Of a stretch of DNA of 64,000 bases, positions 18,540 through 27,677 are shown one piece after another. The notes under the pieces are model-generated. The model saw nothing but the letters and a program-made list of their open reading frames with translations. It ran no database searches and was not told the DNA's origin. How positions within the stretch are numbered: position 1 is the stretch's first letter; each line of letters opens with the position of its first letter. The DNA lies in the NCBI RefSeq assembly GCF_026420845.1, contig NZ_JAOWCB010000005.1:124001-188000 (forward strand), in the 5' to 3' direction. A program made the translations under genes and the position numbers. This DNA is from Streptomyces sp. PR69. Lineage in GTDB: Bacteria > Actinomycetota > Actinomycetes > Streptomycetales > Streptomycetaceae.

Positions 18540-19937
18540 GTGAGCGACACCCCGCGCCGCCCCGCTCCCCTCCTCGTCCTGGACGTCGTCGGCCTCACCC
18601 CCCGCCTGCTGCGCCGTATGCCCCGCCTCCAGGCCCTGGCCCGCACCGGCTCCCACGCCCCTGTGACCACCGTGCTGCCCGCCGTCACCTGCACCGTCCA
18701 GTCGACCTTCCTCACCGGCGCGCTCCCCGCCGAACACGGCATCGTCGGCAACGGCTGGTACTTCCGGGAACTCGGCGACATCCTGCTGTGGCGTCAGCAC
18801 AACGGGCTGGTCGGCGGAGACAAGATCTGGGACGCCGCCCGCCGCGCCCACCCCGGCTACACCGTCGCCAACATCTGCTGGTGGTACGCCATGGGCGCCG
18901 ACACCGACATCACCGTCACCCCCCGGCCCGTCTACTACGCCGACGGCCGCAAGGAGCCCGACTGCTACACCCGGCCCGCCTCCCTCCACGGCGAACTCAC
19001 CGCGAAACTCGGCGTCTTCCCCCTCTTCCAGTTCTGGGGACCCGGCGCCGGCCTGGTCTCCAGCCGGTGGATCGCCGAGGCCACCCGCCACATCATGCGC
19101 ACCCGCGATCCCGATCTGACGCTCTGCTACCTCCCTCACCTCGACTATGACCTCCAGCGCTACGGCCCCGACGACCCCCGCTCCCACCGCGCCGCCGCCG
19201 AGCTGGACGCCGTCATCGCCCCACTCCTCGACGACGCGGCCCGGCAAGGCCGCACCGTCGTCGCGCTGTCCGAGTACGGCATCACCCCGGTCAGCCGCCC
19301 CGTCGACGTCAACCGCGCCCTCCGCCGCGCGGGCCTGCTGGAGGTCCACGCCCAGGACGGCATGGAGTACCTCGACCCCATGGCGTCCCGCGCCTTCGCC
19401 GTCGCCGACCATCAGGTCGCCCATGTCTACATCCGCCGCCCCGAAGACCTCGCAGCCGCCCGCGAGACGCTCGCCGCCCTGCCGGGTGTGGAGCGGCTCC
19501 TCGACGACGAAGGCAAGAAGGCCCACGGCCTCGGCCATCCGCGCTCCGGAGAGCTGATCGCCCTGGCCGAGCCCGACGCATGGTTCACGTACTACTACTG
19601 GCTCGACGACGCCCGGGCCCCCGACTTCGCCCGGCTCGTCGACATCCACCGCAAACCCGGCTACGACCCCGCTGAGCTCTTCCTCGACCCCGAAGACCCC
19701 TGCGTACGCCTCAGGGCCGCCGCCGCCCTCGCGCGCAAGAAGCTCGGCATGCGCTACCGCATGGCGGTGGTCCCCCTGGACCCGTCACCTATCCGCGGCA
19801 GCCACGGCCGCCTCCCCACGGGCGACGACACCGGCAACGGTCCGCTCATCGTGTGCTCCACCCCCCGCGCCCTGTCGGGCCGCATCGCGGCCACCGACGT
19901 CAAAACACTGCTGCTCCGACTCGCCGGCCTCCACTGA
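18540..19937 (+). CDS. eboF: Alkaline phosphatase superfamily / nucleotide pyrophosphatase-phosphodiesterase (EboF type)
   Basis: A 465-residue type I phosphodiesterase/nucleotide pyrophosphatase. The nucleophile Thr is in PAVTCTVQSTFLTGALPAEHG, preceded by the first metal Asp in VLDVVGLTP. Later metal ligands are in LPHLDYDLQRYGPDDPRSH, VALSEYGITPV and VAHVYIRRP. The GTG start follows GAAGGAGCC. It closes the ebo-like operon; a phosphatase at the end would release a phosphorylated intermediate once moved. No signal peptide was seen, so a cytoplasmic location is assumed. The eboF symbol is by position and family. Confidence 0.8.
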   Translation: MSDTPRRPAPLLVLDVVGLTPRLLRRMPRLQALARTGSHAPVTTVLPAVTCTVQSTFLTGALPAEHGIVGNGWYFRELGDILLWRQHNGLVGGDKIWDAARRAHPGYTVANICWWYAMGADTDITVTPRPVYYADGRKEPDCYTRPASLHGELTAKLGVFPLFQFWGPGAGLVSSRWIAEATRHIMRTRDPDLTLCYLPHLDYDLQRYGPDDPRSHRAAAELDAVIAPLLDDAARQGRTVVALSEYGITPVSRPVDVNRALRRAGLLEVHAQDGMEYLDPMASRAFAVADHQVAHVYIRRPEDLAAARETLAALPGVERLLDDEGKKAHGLGHPRSGELIALAEPDAWFTYYYWLDDARAPDFARLVDIHRKPGYDPAELFLDPEDPCVRLRAAAALARKKLGMRYRMAVVPLDPSPIRGSHGRLPTGDDTGNGPLIVCSTPRALSGRIAATDVKTLLLRLAGLH

Positions 19938-19987
19938 ATCCGGCCTCCACTGAATCCGGCCTCAACCGAAGCCGGATTCCACTGAAC
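19924..19987 (+). terminator. 16-bp tandem repeat forming a hairpin behind the ebo-type operon
   Basis: Four imperfect 16-bp units (type CCGGCCTCCACTGAAT) run from inside the last codons of the phosphodiesterase gene through its stop. The last two form a perfect 9-bp stem GAATCCGGC/GCCGGATTC (19952-19960 with 19971-19979, 10-nt loop). No U-tract follows, as often in streptomycetes. The remaining bases to 20129 show nothing recognisable. Confidence 0.55.
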
Positions 19988-20129
19988 CACACACCGCCGA
20001 CAGCGAGGAGTTATCCACAGCCGCCCGTCGACGTACCGGCGACTGGCCCCGCAGCAGGCGAACGGCTGCCGGCATTTTCCCCGACCACCGCCTCATGCCG
20101 TATCCCCGTACAGGCCCGCCCGGCGGCCC

Positions 20130-21458
20130 TCAGCTGATGCCCTGGCGGTCGGGCAGCAGCGCGAACTCCCGCTCGGCCGCCTCCGGAGCCGTACGCGCCA
20201 CCGCCTGCACCAGCAGCGCGCGATGCCGCAGCAGCGGCTCCTTCCGGTCCCCGGGCGCGATGCGCAGCAGATCGTCGATCCCCGCCAGCAGCCGCCGCGA
20301 CACCTGCGGGTTCCCCGCCGCGCAGCCACGGATCTCGGCGAGCCCCAGATCGACCAGATCCGCCCACCCCGGCACGCTCTGCACCAGCCGCACGGCGCCC
20401 CGCGCATCCCGGTGGTGCACCGCGCCGAGCGGCTGGTCCGCCAGCGCCGTCAGAAACTGCACGATCCGGTCCAGACACTGCACGGCGGTGGTCGGGTCGT
20501 TCACCCCGGGGGAGAGTGCCCGCAGCGCGATGTCGGACAGCTGTCGCAGCCCGAACCCGAGGTCCTGGTGAAAGGTCCGGTCCACCCCGACGGACACCGT
20601 GTACGCCAGCATCCGCCGCGGCGGCTCGCCCCCGCCGTGCACGGCCAGCACCGGCATGCCGCGGACCAGATAGTCCCCGATTTTGGGAATGAGCCGCAGC
20701 ACGACTCCCTGCCGACGTGCCGCCCGCACCAGCCGCGCCACATTCACATCCCGCAGCACTCCGGCCCGCCCCCGGTAGAGGATCACCGCGCTCTCCGGCG
20801 CGAGCGGCTCCCGCTGCAGCGGTCCGCCCGGATGGCGGAGCAGCGTCCGGAACGACTCCCGGGCAATCCGGTCCACCACCGGTCCCACCTGCATCAGCCG
20901 CAGTGTCGCCGTCACATAGGCGATGAACAGCAGCAGACTCAGCCCGACCAGCACCAGCGTCACCAGGGACTGCACAAACGGCACCGAGGTGACCCGCTCC
21001 AGCGGGATCTCGCTCTCATACGAGGTCAGCACCAGCAGCGAGAACGCGAAGGTGGCCAGGAAGACCGTGAGCGTCAGCTTGGTGATCCTGCTCCGTACGA
21101 AGATCCGTACGATCCGCGGGGTGAACTGCCCGCTCGCCATCTGCACGGCCACCAGAGAGATGCTGAACACCACGCCGATGAACGTCATCATGGCCGAGCT
21201 GACGGTCGTGACGATCGTTCTGGCGTCGTCGGCGAACGCGACCAGATCGGCGATCGCCGCGAAGTCCCCCCGCTCCCGGAGGAACTCGATGAACTCCCTG
21301 TCGACCTCCGCCGCCGCCCACCACAGCATCGCGGCGGCGACCAGGCCGGCGGTCGGCGTGAACCAGAGGGTGTCCCGCAGATGCTCCCGCAGCGGAGAAA
21401 GCGTGCGGGGCCGCCGAAGACGAGGGGAGCGGTGCGAACGCCGCGAACGAAAAGCCAC
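20130..21458 (-). CDS. DUF2254 family membrane protein
   Basis: A 442-residue membrane protein with an Arg/Ser-rich start, then four hydrophobic helices in the first 200 residues (LWFTPTAGLVAAAMLWWAA; TTVSSAMMTFIGVVFSISLVAVQMASG; LTVFLATFAFSLLVLTSYE; LVTLVLVGLSLLLFIAYVTATLRLM). A soluble C-terminal half follows, including GFGLRQLSDIALRALSPGVNDPTTAVQCLDRI. The FTPRIVRIFVRS and ALSPGVNDPTTA segments are typical of DUF2254. Function unknown. Convergent with the ebo operon. Confidence 0.88.
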   Translation of the reverse strand: MAFRSRRSHRSPRLRRPRTLSPLREHLRDTLWFTPTAGLVAAAMLWWAAAEVDREFIEFLRERGDFAAIADLVAFADDARTIVTTVSSAMMTFIGVVFSISLVAVQMASGQFTPRIVRIFVRSRITKLTLTVFLATFAFSLLVLTSYESEIPLERVTSVPFVQSLVTLVLVGLSLLLFIAYVTATLRLMQVGPVVDRIARESFRTLLRHPGGPLQREPLAPESAVILYRGRAGVLRDVNVARLVRAARRQGVVLRLIPKIGDYLVRGMPVLAVHGGGEPPRRMLAYTVSVGVDRTFHQDLGFGLRQLSDIALRALSPGVNDPTTAVQCLDRIVQFLTALADQPLGAVHHRDARGAVRLVQSVPGWADLVDLGLAEIRGCAAGNPQVSRRLLAGIDDLLRIAPGDRKEPLLRHRALLVQAVARTAPEAAEREFALLPDRQGIS

Positions 21459-21635
21459 GATCCGACGCTATCCCCACGAAGAGCGACAGCCTCGGCACAC
21501 ACGGTGCACACCGCCGCCCAGTCGCCGGTTTCCCCCCGCCGCACCCCGCTGACCACGGGATATGCAGGTGAGGAGCACCCGGAACCCCTGGTATTGTTGT
21601 CCATGTCGCCGCGGGAGACCGCGGGCGGTCACCAA

Positions 21636-21723
21636 GTCCGGGTGGCGGAATGGCAGACGCGCTAGCTTGAGGTGCTAGTGCCCTTTATCGGGCGTGGGGG
21701 TTCAAGTCCCCCCTCGGACACCA
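21636..21723 (+). tRNA. tRNA-Leu (anticodon GAG)
   Basis: A class II tRNA. The acceptor arm GTCCGGG pairs with CTCGGAC (one G-U). The D-arm has TGGCGGAATGGCAGACGC, the anticodon stem CTAGC/GCTAG encloses TTGAGGT, giving anticodon GAG. A long variable arm (TGCCCTTTATCGGGCG) and T-arm GGGGGTTCAAGTCCCCC follow. A is the discriminator base, and CCA (21721-21723) is encoded. Confidence 0.97.
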
Positions 21724-21729
21724 GCTAAG

Positions 21730-21754
21730 ACCCCAGTGCATCTGGGGTTTTTCT
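21730..21754 (+). terminator. Rho-independent terminator of tRNA-Leu
   Basis: Perfect 7-bp stem ACCCCAG/CTGGGGT with a 5-nt loop TGCAT, followed by TTTTTC. It lies seven bases after the tRNA CCA end and is one of the few U-tract terminators in the window. Confidence 0.9.
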
Positions 21755-21816
21755 GTATGACCAGATGGACCAGCCGTACCAGGCGCCGGGGGTCGATTCC
21801 GACAAGGGACGGACAC

Positions 21817-24585
21817 ATGGAGTTCCGGTTGCTCGGCACTGTCGAAGCGCATCACGCGGGACGGGAAGTCGACATCGGACACCCCCGGCAGCGAGCCGTC
21901 CTGGCCATCCTCCTCACCGAGGCCAACCGGGTGATCACCGCGGACCGGCTGCGCGACCGGCTCTGGCCGTACGATCCGCCGTCCGGCGCCCCGCGGACCC
22001 TGCACAGCTATCTGTCCCGGCTGCGCAGCGCGCTGGCCGCCGCCCCGGATGTGAATATCGAGCGCCGCGCCGGCGGCTACCTGCTGAGCGTCGACCCCCG
22101 CACCGTGGATCTGCACCGGTTCCGTGAGCTGACGGCGCATGCCCGCAGCGCGGAGGGGTCCCGCGTCGAGCTGTTCGACGAGGCGCTCGCACTGTGGCGG
22201 GGGCCGGCGTTCGACGGGCTCGATCTGCCCTGGCTGCTGGACACCCGCGCCGCGCTCGCCGCCGAGCGCCGTGCCGCCCGGCTGGACCGCAACGACGCCC
22301 TCCTCGACGCCGGAGACCACACCGCCGTACTGGCGGAGCTCGCCGGAGAGGACGGCGTCGACGCCCTCGACGAACGCCTCGCCGCCCAGTGCATGCTGGC
22401 GCTCTACCGCGGCGGACGGCAGGCGGAGGCGCTCGACGCCTACGAGCGGCTGCGCCGCGCCCTCGCCGAACGACTCGGCAGCGACCCCGGGCCCCAGCTG
22501 CGGGAACTGCACCGGCAGATCCTCACCGCCGACCCCGCGCTGCTCACCCGGCCGCAGCCCGCGGCGGCGCTGTCCCAGCCGCCGGTCCCGCGTCAGCTCC
22601 CGCCGCGGCCCAGCGGCTTCACCGGCAGGGACGAGGCGCTGTCCCGGCTCTCCGAGGCCATGCCCGTCACCGTCGTCAGCGGTCCCGGGGGCGTCGGCAA
22701 GACCTGGCTCGCCCTGCGCTGGGCGCACGGCGCCCGTGCGGCCTTCCCCGACGGCCAGCTCTATGTCAACCTGCACGGCTTCGACGCGTGCGACACGCCC
22801 ACACCGCCCGCGGAGGCCCTCCGCCGGCTGCTGGAGTCGCTCGGAGTGCCGGGGGACGCCATCCCGCCGGATCTCGAGGGCAGGACCGCGCGGTTCCGCA
22901 GCCTGCTGGCGAACCGGCGCATGCTGGTGCTGCTCGACAACGCACGGGACAGCGCACAGGTCCGCCCGCTGCTCCCCGGCGGCGACGGCTGCACCACGCT
23001 GATCACCAGCCGCCACCGGCTCACCGCCCTGGTCACCGAGTCCGGCGCTGCGCATCTGACCCTCTCCGCGATGAGCGCAGAAGAGTCCCATGCCACCCTC
23101 GTCGGAGCGCTGGGCCCGGCGCGGCTCGACGCCGATCCCGGCGCACGGGCCGCACTCGTCGCCCACTGCGGCGGACTGCCCCTGGCGCTGAGCATCCTCG
23201 CGGCCCGCGCCGCCGCGGAGCCTGAGCTGCCGCTCGCCGCGCTGGCCGCGGAACTGAGCGACGACCGCACCCGGCTCGACGCGCTCGACACCGGGGAACT
23301 GCACTCCGGCCTCCGCGCCGTGCTGACGGCCTCCGTCAGCGCCCTCACCCCGCAGACGGCGCGGGTCTTCGCCCTGATGGGGCTGATACCCGGCGCGGAC
23401 TGGGCGCTGCACCCGCTGGCAAGCCTGGCCGCCCTGCCGCCCGCGGCCTGCCGCCGGGCGGTGCGCGAGCTGCTCAACGCCCATCTGCTGGAGCAGTACG
23501 CACCCGGGCGCTACCGGTTCCACGATCTGACGGGGCTGTACGCGGCGGAGCTCGCCCCGGACCCGGACTCTCCGGAAGGGGCCGCGGCCCTGCGCCGGTT
23601 CACCGATCACTACGCCTTCAGCGTCTACCGCGACTCCGCCTATCTCCGCATGGCCGTCCACTTCGACGGGGACGCCGGCCCCGCCCCGGACGTCGTGGTC
23701 GAGAACCATACGGAGGGCGACACACTCGTCGACTGGTTCACCGCCGAGTACGACTCCCTCCGGACCGCGCAGTCCATCGCCCACGATCACGGCTGGCAGC
23801 AGCCGCTGTGGATGCTGGCGCTGCCCATCGCCTACCACCAGCTGATGCGCGGCCACACCGAGGCCAGCCTCGCCTCCAGCCGCAAGGCGCTGCTCGCCGC
23901 CGAGCGCCTCGGCCTCCAGGCCGCGGTCAGCCAGGCGCACCAGATGCTCGGCCTCGCCCTCTTCTCGGCCACCGGCGACGACGATGCGGCGCTGCGGTCG
24001 CTGCACGAGGGCCTCATCGCGGCCGAAGCCGCCGACGACGCACTGGTCAGGGTGCAGGCGCGGTGGGCGCTCTGCTCGGTGACGTCGTCGCTGGAACAGC
24101 ATGAGACGGCGCTGTCCCATGCCCGCGAGGCCCTCGCCATCGCGGAGAAGCTCGGCATGGACCTCATCGTCGGCATGAGCCTGAACACCGTCGGCTGGTG
24201 CCTGGCCCAGCTCGACATGTACGAGGACGCCTACACCCACTGCGAGCAGGCGCTGCACCGCCTGCCGGACGGCACGACCCGACTGCTGACCGGCCATATC
24301 CGCGAAAGCCTGGGCTATATCTCCTCCCGCAGCGGCCGTCTGCACGAGGCCCTGCACCACTACGACGCGGCGGTCGCGATGTTCGCGGCCGGCCGGATCG
24401 ACGTCCACCTGGCCGAAGCGCTGCTGTCCCGGGGCGAGATCCACCATGCCCTCGGCGATCTGGACCAGGCGCACCGCGACTGGCAGCGCGCCCGTGACCA
24501 GCACCGTTCCCGCGGGGACAGCCGCCGGGAGGAGCGGGCGACGGCCCTGCTTGCGACGCTGACCGCAGCCGGCGGCCTGGCCTGA
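21817..24585 (+). CDS. SARP/AfsR family regulator (BTAD, NB-ARC and TPR domains)
   Basis: A 922-residue regulator. An OmpR-like DNA-binding domain (about residues 1-95, MEFRLLGTVEAHHAGREVDI, with LRDRLWPYDPPSGAPRTLHSYLSRLR) is followed by the bacterial transcriptional activation domain (about 100-240, EALALWRGPAFDGL). Then comes an NB-ARC ATPase with P-loop GPGGVGKT at 289-296 and RMLVLLDNARDSAQVRPLLPG. A TPR-rich C-terminal third follows. This AfsR-like layout is typical of activators of secondary metabolism. ATG at 21817 is chosen because the domain begins there; in-frame sequence upstream runs back into the tRNA. It converges on the NHLM bacteriocin operon, but control of it is unproven. 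Confidence 0.92.
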   Translation: MEFRLLGTVEAHHAGREVDIGHPRQRAVLAILLTEANRVITADRLRDRLWPYDPPSGAPRTLHSYLSRLRSALAAAPDVNIERRAGGYLLSVDPRTVDLHRFRELTAHARSAEGSRVELFDEALALWRGPAFDGLDLPWLLDTRAALAAERRAARLDRNDALLDAGDHTAVLAELAGEDGVDALDERLAAQCMLALYRGGRQAEALDAYERLRRALAERLGSDPGPQLRELHRQILTADPALLTRPQPAAALSQPPVPRQLPPRPSGFTGRDEALSRLSEAMPVTVVSGPGGVGKTWLALRWAHGARAAFPDGQLYVNLHGFDACDTPTPPAEALRRLLESLGVPGDAIPPDLEGRTARFRSLLANRRMLVLLDNARDSAQVRPLLPGGDGCTTLITSRHRLTALVTESGAAHLTLSAMSAEESHATLVGALGPARLDADPGARAALVAHCGGLPLALSILAARAAAEPELPLAALAAELSDDRTRLDALDTGELHSGLRAVLTASVSALTPQTARVFALMGLIPGADWALHPLASLAALPPAACRRAVRELLNAHLLEQYAPGRYRFHDLTGLYAAELAPDPDSPEGAAALRRFTDHYAFSVYRDSAYLRMAVHFDGDAGPAPDVVVENHTEGDTLVDWFTAEYDSLRTAQSIAHDHGWQQPLWMLALPIAYHQLMRGHTEASLASSRKALLAAERLGLQAAVSQAHQMLGLALFSATGDDDAALRSLHEGLIAAEAADDALVRVQARWALCSVTSSLEQHETALSHAREALAIAEKLGMDLIVGMSLNTVGWCLAQLDMYEDAYTHCEQALHRLPDGTTRLLTGHIRESLGYISSRSGRLHEALHHYDAAVAMFAAGRIDVHLAEALLSRGEIHHALGDLDQAHRDWQRARDQHRSRGDSRREERATALLATLTAAGGLA

Positions 24586-24683
24586 TTCAAGCTTTCCTCA
24601 ACATCGCCCCAAATCCCGTGTGTGAAGATCGCGTCATCGGCCGAACCGCCGCCGCACCAGGTGCGCGGCCGGCTTCCCGTGTC

Positions 24684-24716
24684 GTCCAGGAGAGCCGCGG
24701 GGGTGTTCTCCTGGAC
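24684..24716. terminator. Hairpin between convergent SARP and NHLM transporter genes
   Basis: Perfect 10-bp inverted repeat GTCCAGGAGA / TCTCCTGGAC with a 13-nt loop, in the 220-bp gap between two converging genes. It can serve both directions. There is no U-tract. CCCACGG-type short repeats follow at about 24719-24770. Confidence 0.6.
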
Positions 24717-24805
24717 GGCTCCCACGGGGGCCCACGGCTCCCACGGCGCTCACGGAGGCCCACGGCGCTTACAGGGCCCCGCGGAGCCTTCGCTCTTCTG
24801 GCCGA

Positions 24806-27676
24806 TCAGCCGCTGAACTGCCGACGCACCAGCTCGTGCAGACGCCCGCCCGGGTCCGCGAGCAGCTCCGCGGGGCGGCCCTGCTCGACGATACGGCCGT
24901 CCGACATCACGAGCAGGCGGTCGGCGTCGAGGACCGTGGACAGCCGGTGGGCGATCACCACGCGGGTGGCGTTCAGGGCGCGGGTGCTGTCGATGACGCG
25001 GCGCTGGGCAGCGTTGTCCAGGGCGCTGGTGGCCTCGTCGAGGAAGAGGACGCGGGGGCGGCGGATCAGCGCCTGGGCGATCATCAGGCGCTGACGCTGG
25101 CCGCCGGAGACGGCGCCGGCAGCGGAGATCATGGTGTGCATGCCCATGGGCATACGGCGGATGTCATCGGCCAGGCCCGCCATCTCGGCCGCCTGCCAGG
25201 CCTCTTCCTCGGTGAAGGGCTCAGCGCCGCGGATGCAGTCGAGGAGCGAGCCGGTGAAGGGCTGGGCGTTCTGCAGCACGACGCCGCACTGGCGGCGCAC
25301 CGCGGACTGGTCGAGGGCGGCGAGGTCCTGGCCGTCGTACAGGACGCTGCCGGACGACGGGCGGTCGAAGCCGATGAGCAGGCGCAGCAGGGTGGACTTG
25401 CCACAGCCGCTGGGGCCGACGACGGCGACGAACTCGCCGGGGGCGATGTCGAGAGAGACGCCGTCGAGGACGAGAGGACCGTCGTCGGCATAGCGGAAGG
25501 ACAGCTTGCGGGCCTCGATCGCGCCGGTGAGCGCGCCCGGCTGGGTGCTGGCGCCGCGGACCTCCGGCAGTTCCCGCAGGATCGGTCTGATCTGTTCGAA
25601 CACCGGGAGCGCGGCGGCGGCCGAGACGAGGGCGCCGGTGAGCTGGGTGACCGAGGCCAGCATCATCGTCACCGCCGTATGGAAGGTGAGGAACTCCCCG
25701 GCCGTCAGACTGCCGCGCGCGGGGCCCGCCAGCAGCATGAACATGATCAGCGAGCAGAGCGGCAGATAGACGGCGTCGAGGACCGTGAGCACATTTCTGA
25801 CGCGGCCCGCCCTGCGGTGCAGCTCACGGCTGCGGGCGAACTGCCGCGCCCACGCCGCGTAGGCGAAGCTCTCAGCCGCCGCGACCCGCAGCTTCGGCAG
25901 TCCGCGCAGCGTCTGGAAAGCCTGGTTGTTCAGCTTGTTGCCGAGGACTGTCAGGCGGCGCTGCCAGCGCAGCTGCCACAGCCCCAGGGCCAGGAAGACC
26001 GCGCCGATGACCAGCAGCATCGTCAGCGCCGCCAGCGCGAGCGGCACGCTGTAGTACAGCAGCAGGACGAGGTTCATCGTGCCGACCGCGCTCGCCTGGA
26101 CCACGACCGGGCCCACGCCGGACAGCATTCTGCGGATCGCGCTGACGCCCATCGCCGCGCTCGCCAGCTCGCCCGTGGAGCGTTCGGCGAAGAACCGGGT
26201 CGGCAGCCGCAGCAGCCGGTCCCACACCGCCGGCTGCAGGACGGACTCGATCCGGCCCTCCAGACGCAGCACGGTGAGGTTCTGCATCAGCATGAAGGCG
26301 GCCGAGACGACACAGGCCGCCATCACGGCGACCGACACCTGCACGATCAGGCCGGTCTGCCCGCCTGGGACATAGACGCCCAGGATCTGTCCCGTGGCGA
26401 TCGGCACAAGAGCGCCCAGAGCGACGGACACCAGACTCGCCAGTGCCAGCCGGCGCAGTTCCGGCCGGGCGCCGAAGAGGCTGAACCGCAGCAGCCGCCA
26501 GACGCCGACGGGCCGTTCGGGCAGCGGCCGGTAGAACATGACGGCGCGGGGCTCGAACTCCTCCGCGCTGTCCTCGTCGATGCGCACCCGCGTGCCGCTC
26601 GCCGGATTCACCGCCTCATACCGTCCGCGCCGCCACAACAGCGCGACCGGCGCACCGGACTTGGCCCGGCAGCCCACCAGAGGGCCGGCGTTCTCCCGCC
26701 ACCAGCGGCCCTCCAGCCGCACCGCGCGGGTGCGGATGCGGGAGACGGCCGCGATGCGCTCCACCGCGCCGGTCCGGTCGTCGGCGGGGTCGCCCTTCGG
26801 GGGCTCGCTCAGCGCGATCCCGCAGGCCGAGGCGACCACCCGGCACACCGCGTACACGGCGTCGTCGGAAGCGGCCGGAGTGCGGGCGGCCGCCGTACGG
26901 CGGCCCGGACCGCCGATCGAGGCGAGCAGCGCCTGATCGGCCCGGGCCCGCACCTCCTCGCCCGCCTTGATGCCCGCAGCCGCCCGGTCCTCATGGGCGC
27001 GTTCCAGCCGCTCGATCCACCGGTCAAGACCCGCCAGCAGCCGGTACTGCTGATCGACCAGCTGCTGCCACAGCGCGCCGTCGACGAGCAGCTCCCCGGC
27101 CGCGTCCGCGCTGAAGGCCGCCCCGTACTGCACACTGCCGGGGCCCACCGGCGGCCACAGCACGTCGTCGTCGGCGGCCGACGGCTCGTCGGCGGCCGCC
27201 CGGCCGTCCAGCGGCGCCTCGAACAGCACCCGCTGACCGCGGCCCACGCCGAGGGCGACGGCCTGCTCCAGCAGGCTCAGCATCCCGTCGTGACCGCCGT
27301 ACACAACGCCGTACACCCTGTCGTACGCGCCGGGGAAGCCGCTCTGCTCCGGCGGGCGGCACAGCTCCCGCAGCGGGATGCGCCGCAGCTCGCACCCCCG
27401 CGCGGGGCGGCCGACGAGCGTGTGCCGCGGCCCTTCGACCGGCCCGAGCAGCAGCGTGCCCGCCTCCAGCCGGCCGAGGAAGTGCCAGTGCCCCTGCGCC
27501 GCGGCGTCCACCGCGAACAGATCGAGCGCCCCGCCGGCCACCAGCCACAGCACCTGAGGGCCTTCGAGCGGCACACTGCGCAGCCCGGCGCAGTCGACGG
27601 GCGCGCCGAGGGAACCCAGCGCGGCGAGCACCGTGTCGCCGCCGGGCGCGGCGGGGGAGTGCGGTACGGGGATCAC
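24806..27676 (-). CDS. NHLM-type bacteriocin export ABC transporter, permease/ATPase subunit
   Basis: A 956-residue transporter subunit of the NHLM (nitrile hydratase leader microcin) export system. The first 400 residues are a soluble, cyclic-nucleotide-binding-like region special to this family (VPLEGPQVLWLVAGGALDLFAV). A six-helix exporter domain (about 410-700) and an ATPase with Walker A GPSGCGKST, signature VSGGQRQRLMIAQAL and Walker B VLFLDEATSALDN follow. There is no C39 peptidase, so it would work with the peptidase-bearing transporter encoded 1 bp upstream. The GTG start (27676) gives MIPVPHSPAAPGG. Confidence 0.92.
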   Translation of the reverse strand: MIPVPHSPAAPGGDTVLAALGSLGAPVDCAGLRSVPLEGPQVLWLVAGGALDLFAVDAAAQGHWHFLGRLEAGTLLLGPVEGPRHTLVGRPARGCELRRIPLRELCRPPEQSGFPGAYDRVYGVVYGGHDGMLSLLEQAVALGVGRGQRVLFEAPLDGRAAADEPSAADDDVLWPPVGPGSVQYGAAFSADAAGELLVDGALWQQLVDQQYRLLAGLDRWIERLERAHEDRAAAGIKAGEEVRARADQALLASIGGPGRRTAAARTPAASDDAVYAVCRVVASACGIALSEPPKGDPADDRTGAVERIAAVSRIRTRAVRLEGRWWRENAGPLVGCRAKSGAPVALLWRRGRYEAVNPASGTRVRIDEDSAEEFEPRAVMFYRPLPERPVGVWRLLRFSLFGARPELRRLALASLVSVALGALVPIATGQILGVYVPGGQTGLIVQVSVAVMAACVVSAAFMLMQNLTVLRLEGRIESVLQPAVWDRLLRLPTRFFAERSTGELASAAMGVSAIRRMLSGVGPVVVQASAVGTMNLVLLLYYSVPLALAALTMLLVIGAVFLALGLWQLRWQRRLTVLGNKLNNQAFQTLRGLPKLRVAAAESFAYAAWARQFARSRELHRRAGRVRNVLTVLDAVYLPLCSLIMFMLLAGPARGSLTAGEFLTFHTAVTMMLASVTQLTGALVSAAAALPVFEQIRPILRELPEVRGASTQPGALTGAIEARKLSFRYADDGPLVLDGVSLDIAPGEFVAVVGPSGCGKSTLLRLLIGFDRPSSGSVLYDGQDLAALDQSAVRRQCGVVLQNAQPFTGSLLDCIRGAEPFTEEEAWQAAEMAGLADDIRRMPMGMHTMISAAGAVSGGQRQRLMIAQALIRRPRVLFLDEATSALDNAAQRRVIDSTRALNATRVVIAHRLSTVLDADRLLVMSDGRIVEQGRPAELLADPGGRLHELVRRQFSG

Positions 27677-27677
27677 T

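Noticed and set aside
21694..21816. SARP frame extended back into the tRNA-Leu
   Set aside because: The DNA-binding domain starts at MEFRLLGTV (21817). The upstream in-frame sequence reads through the tRNA and its terminator.
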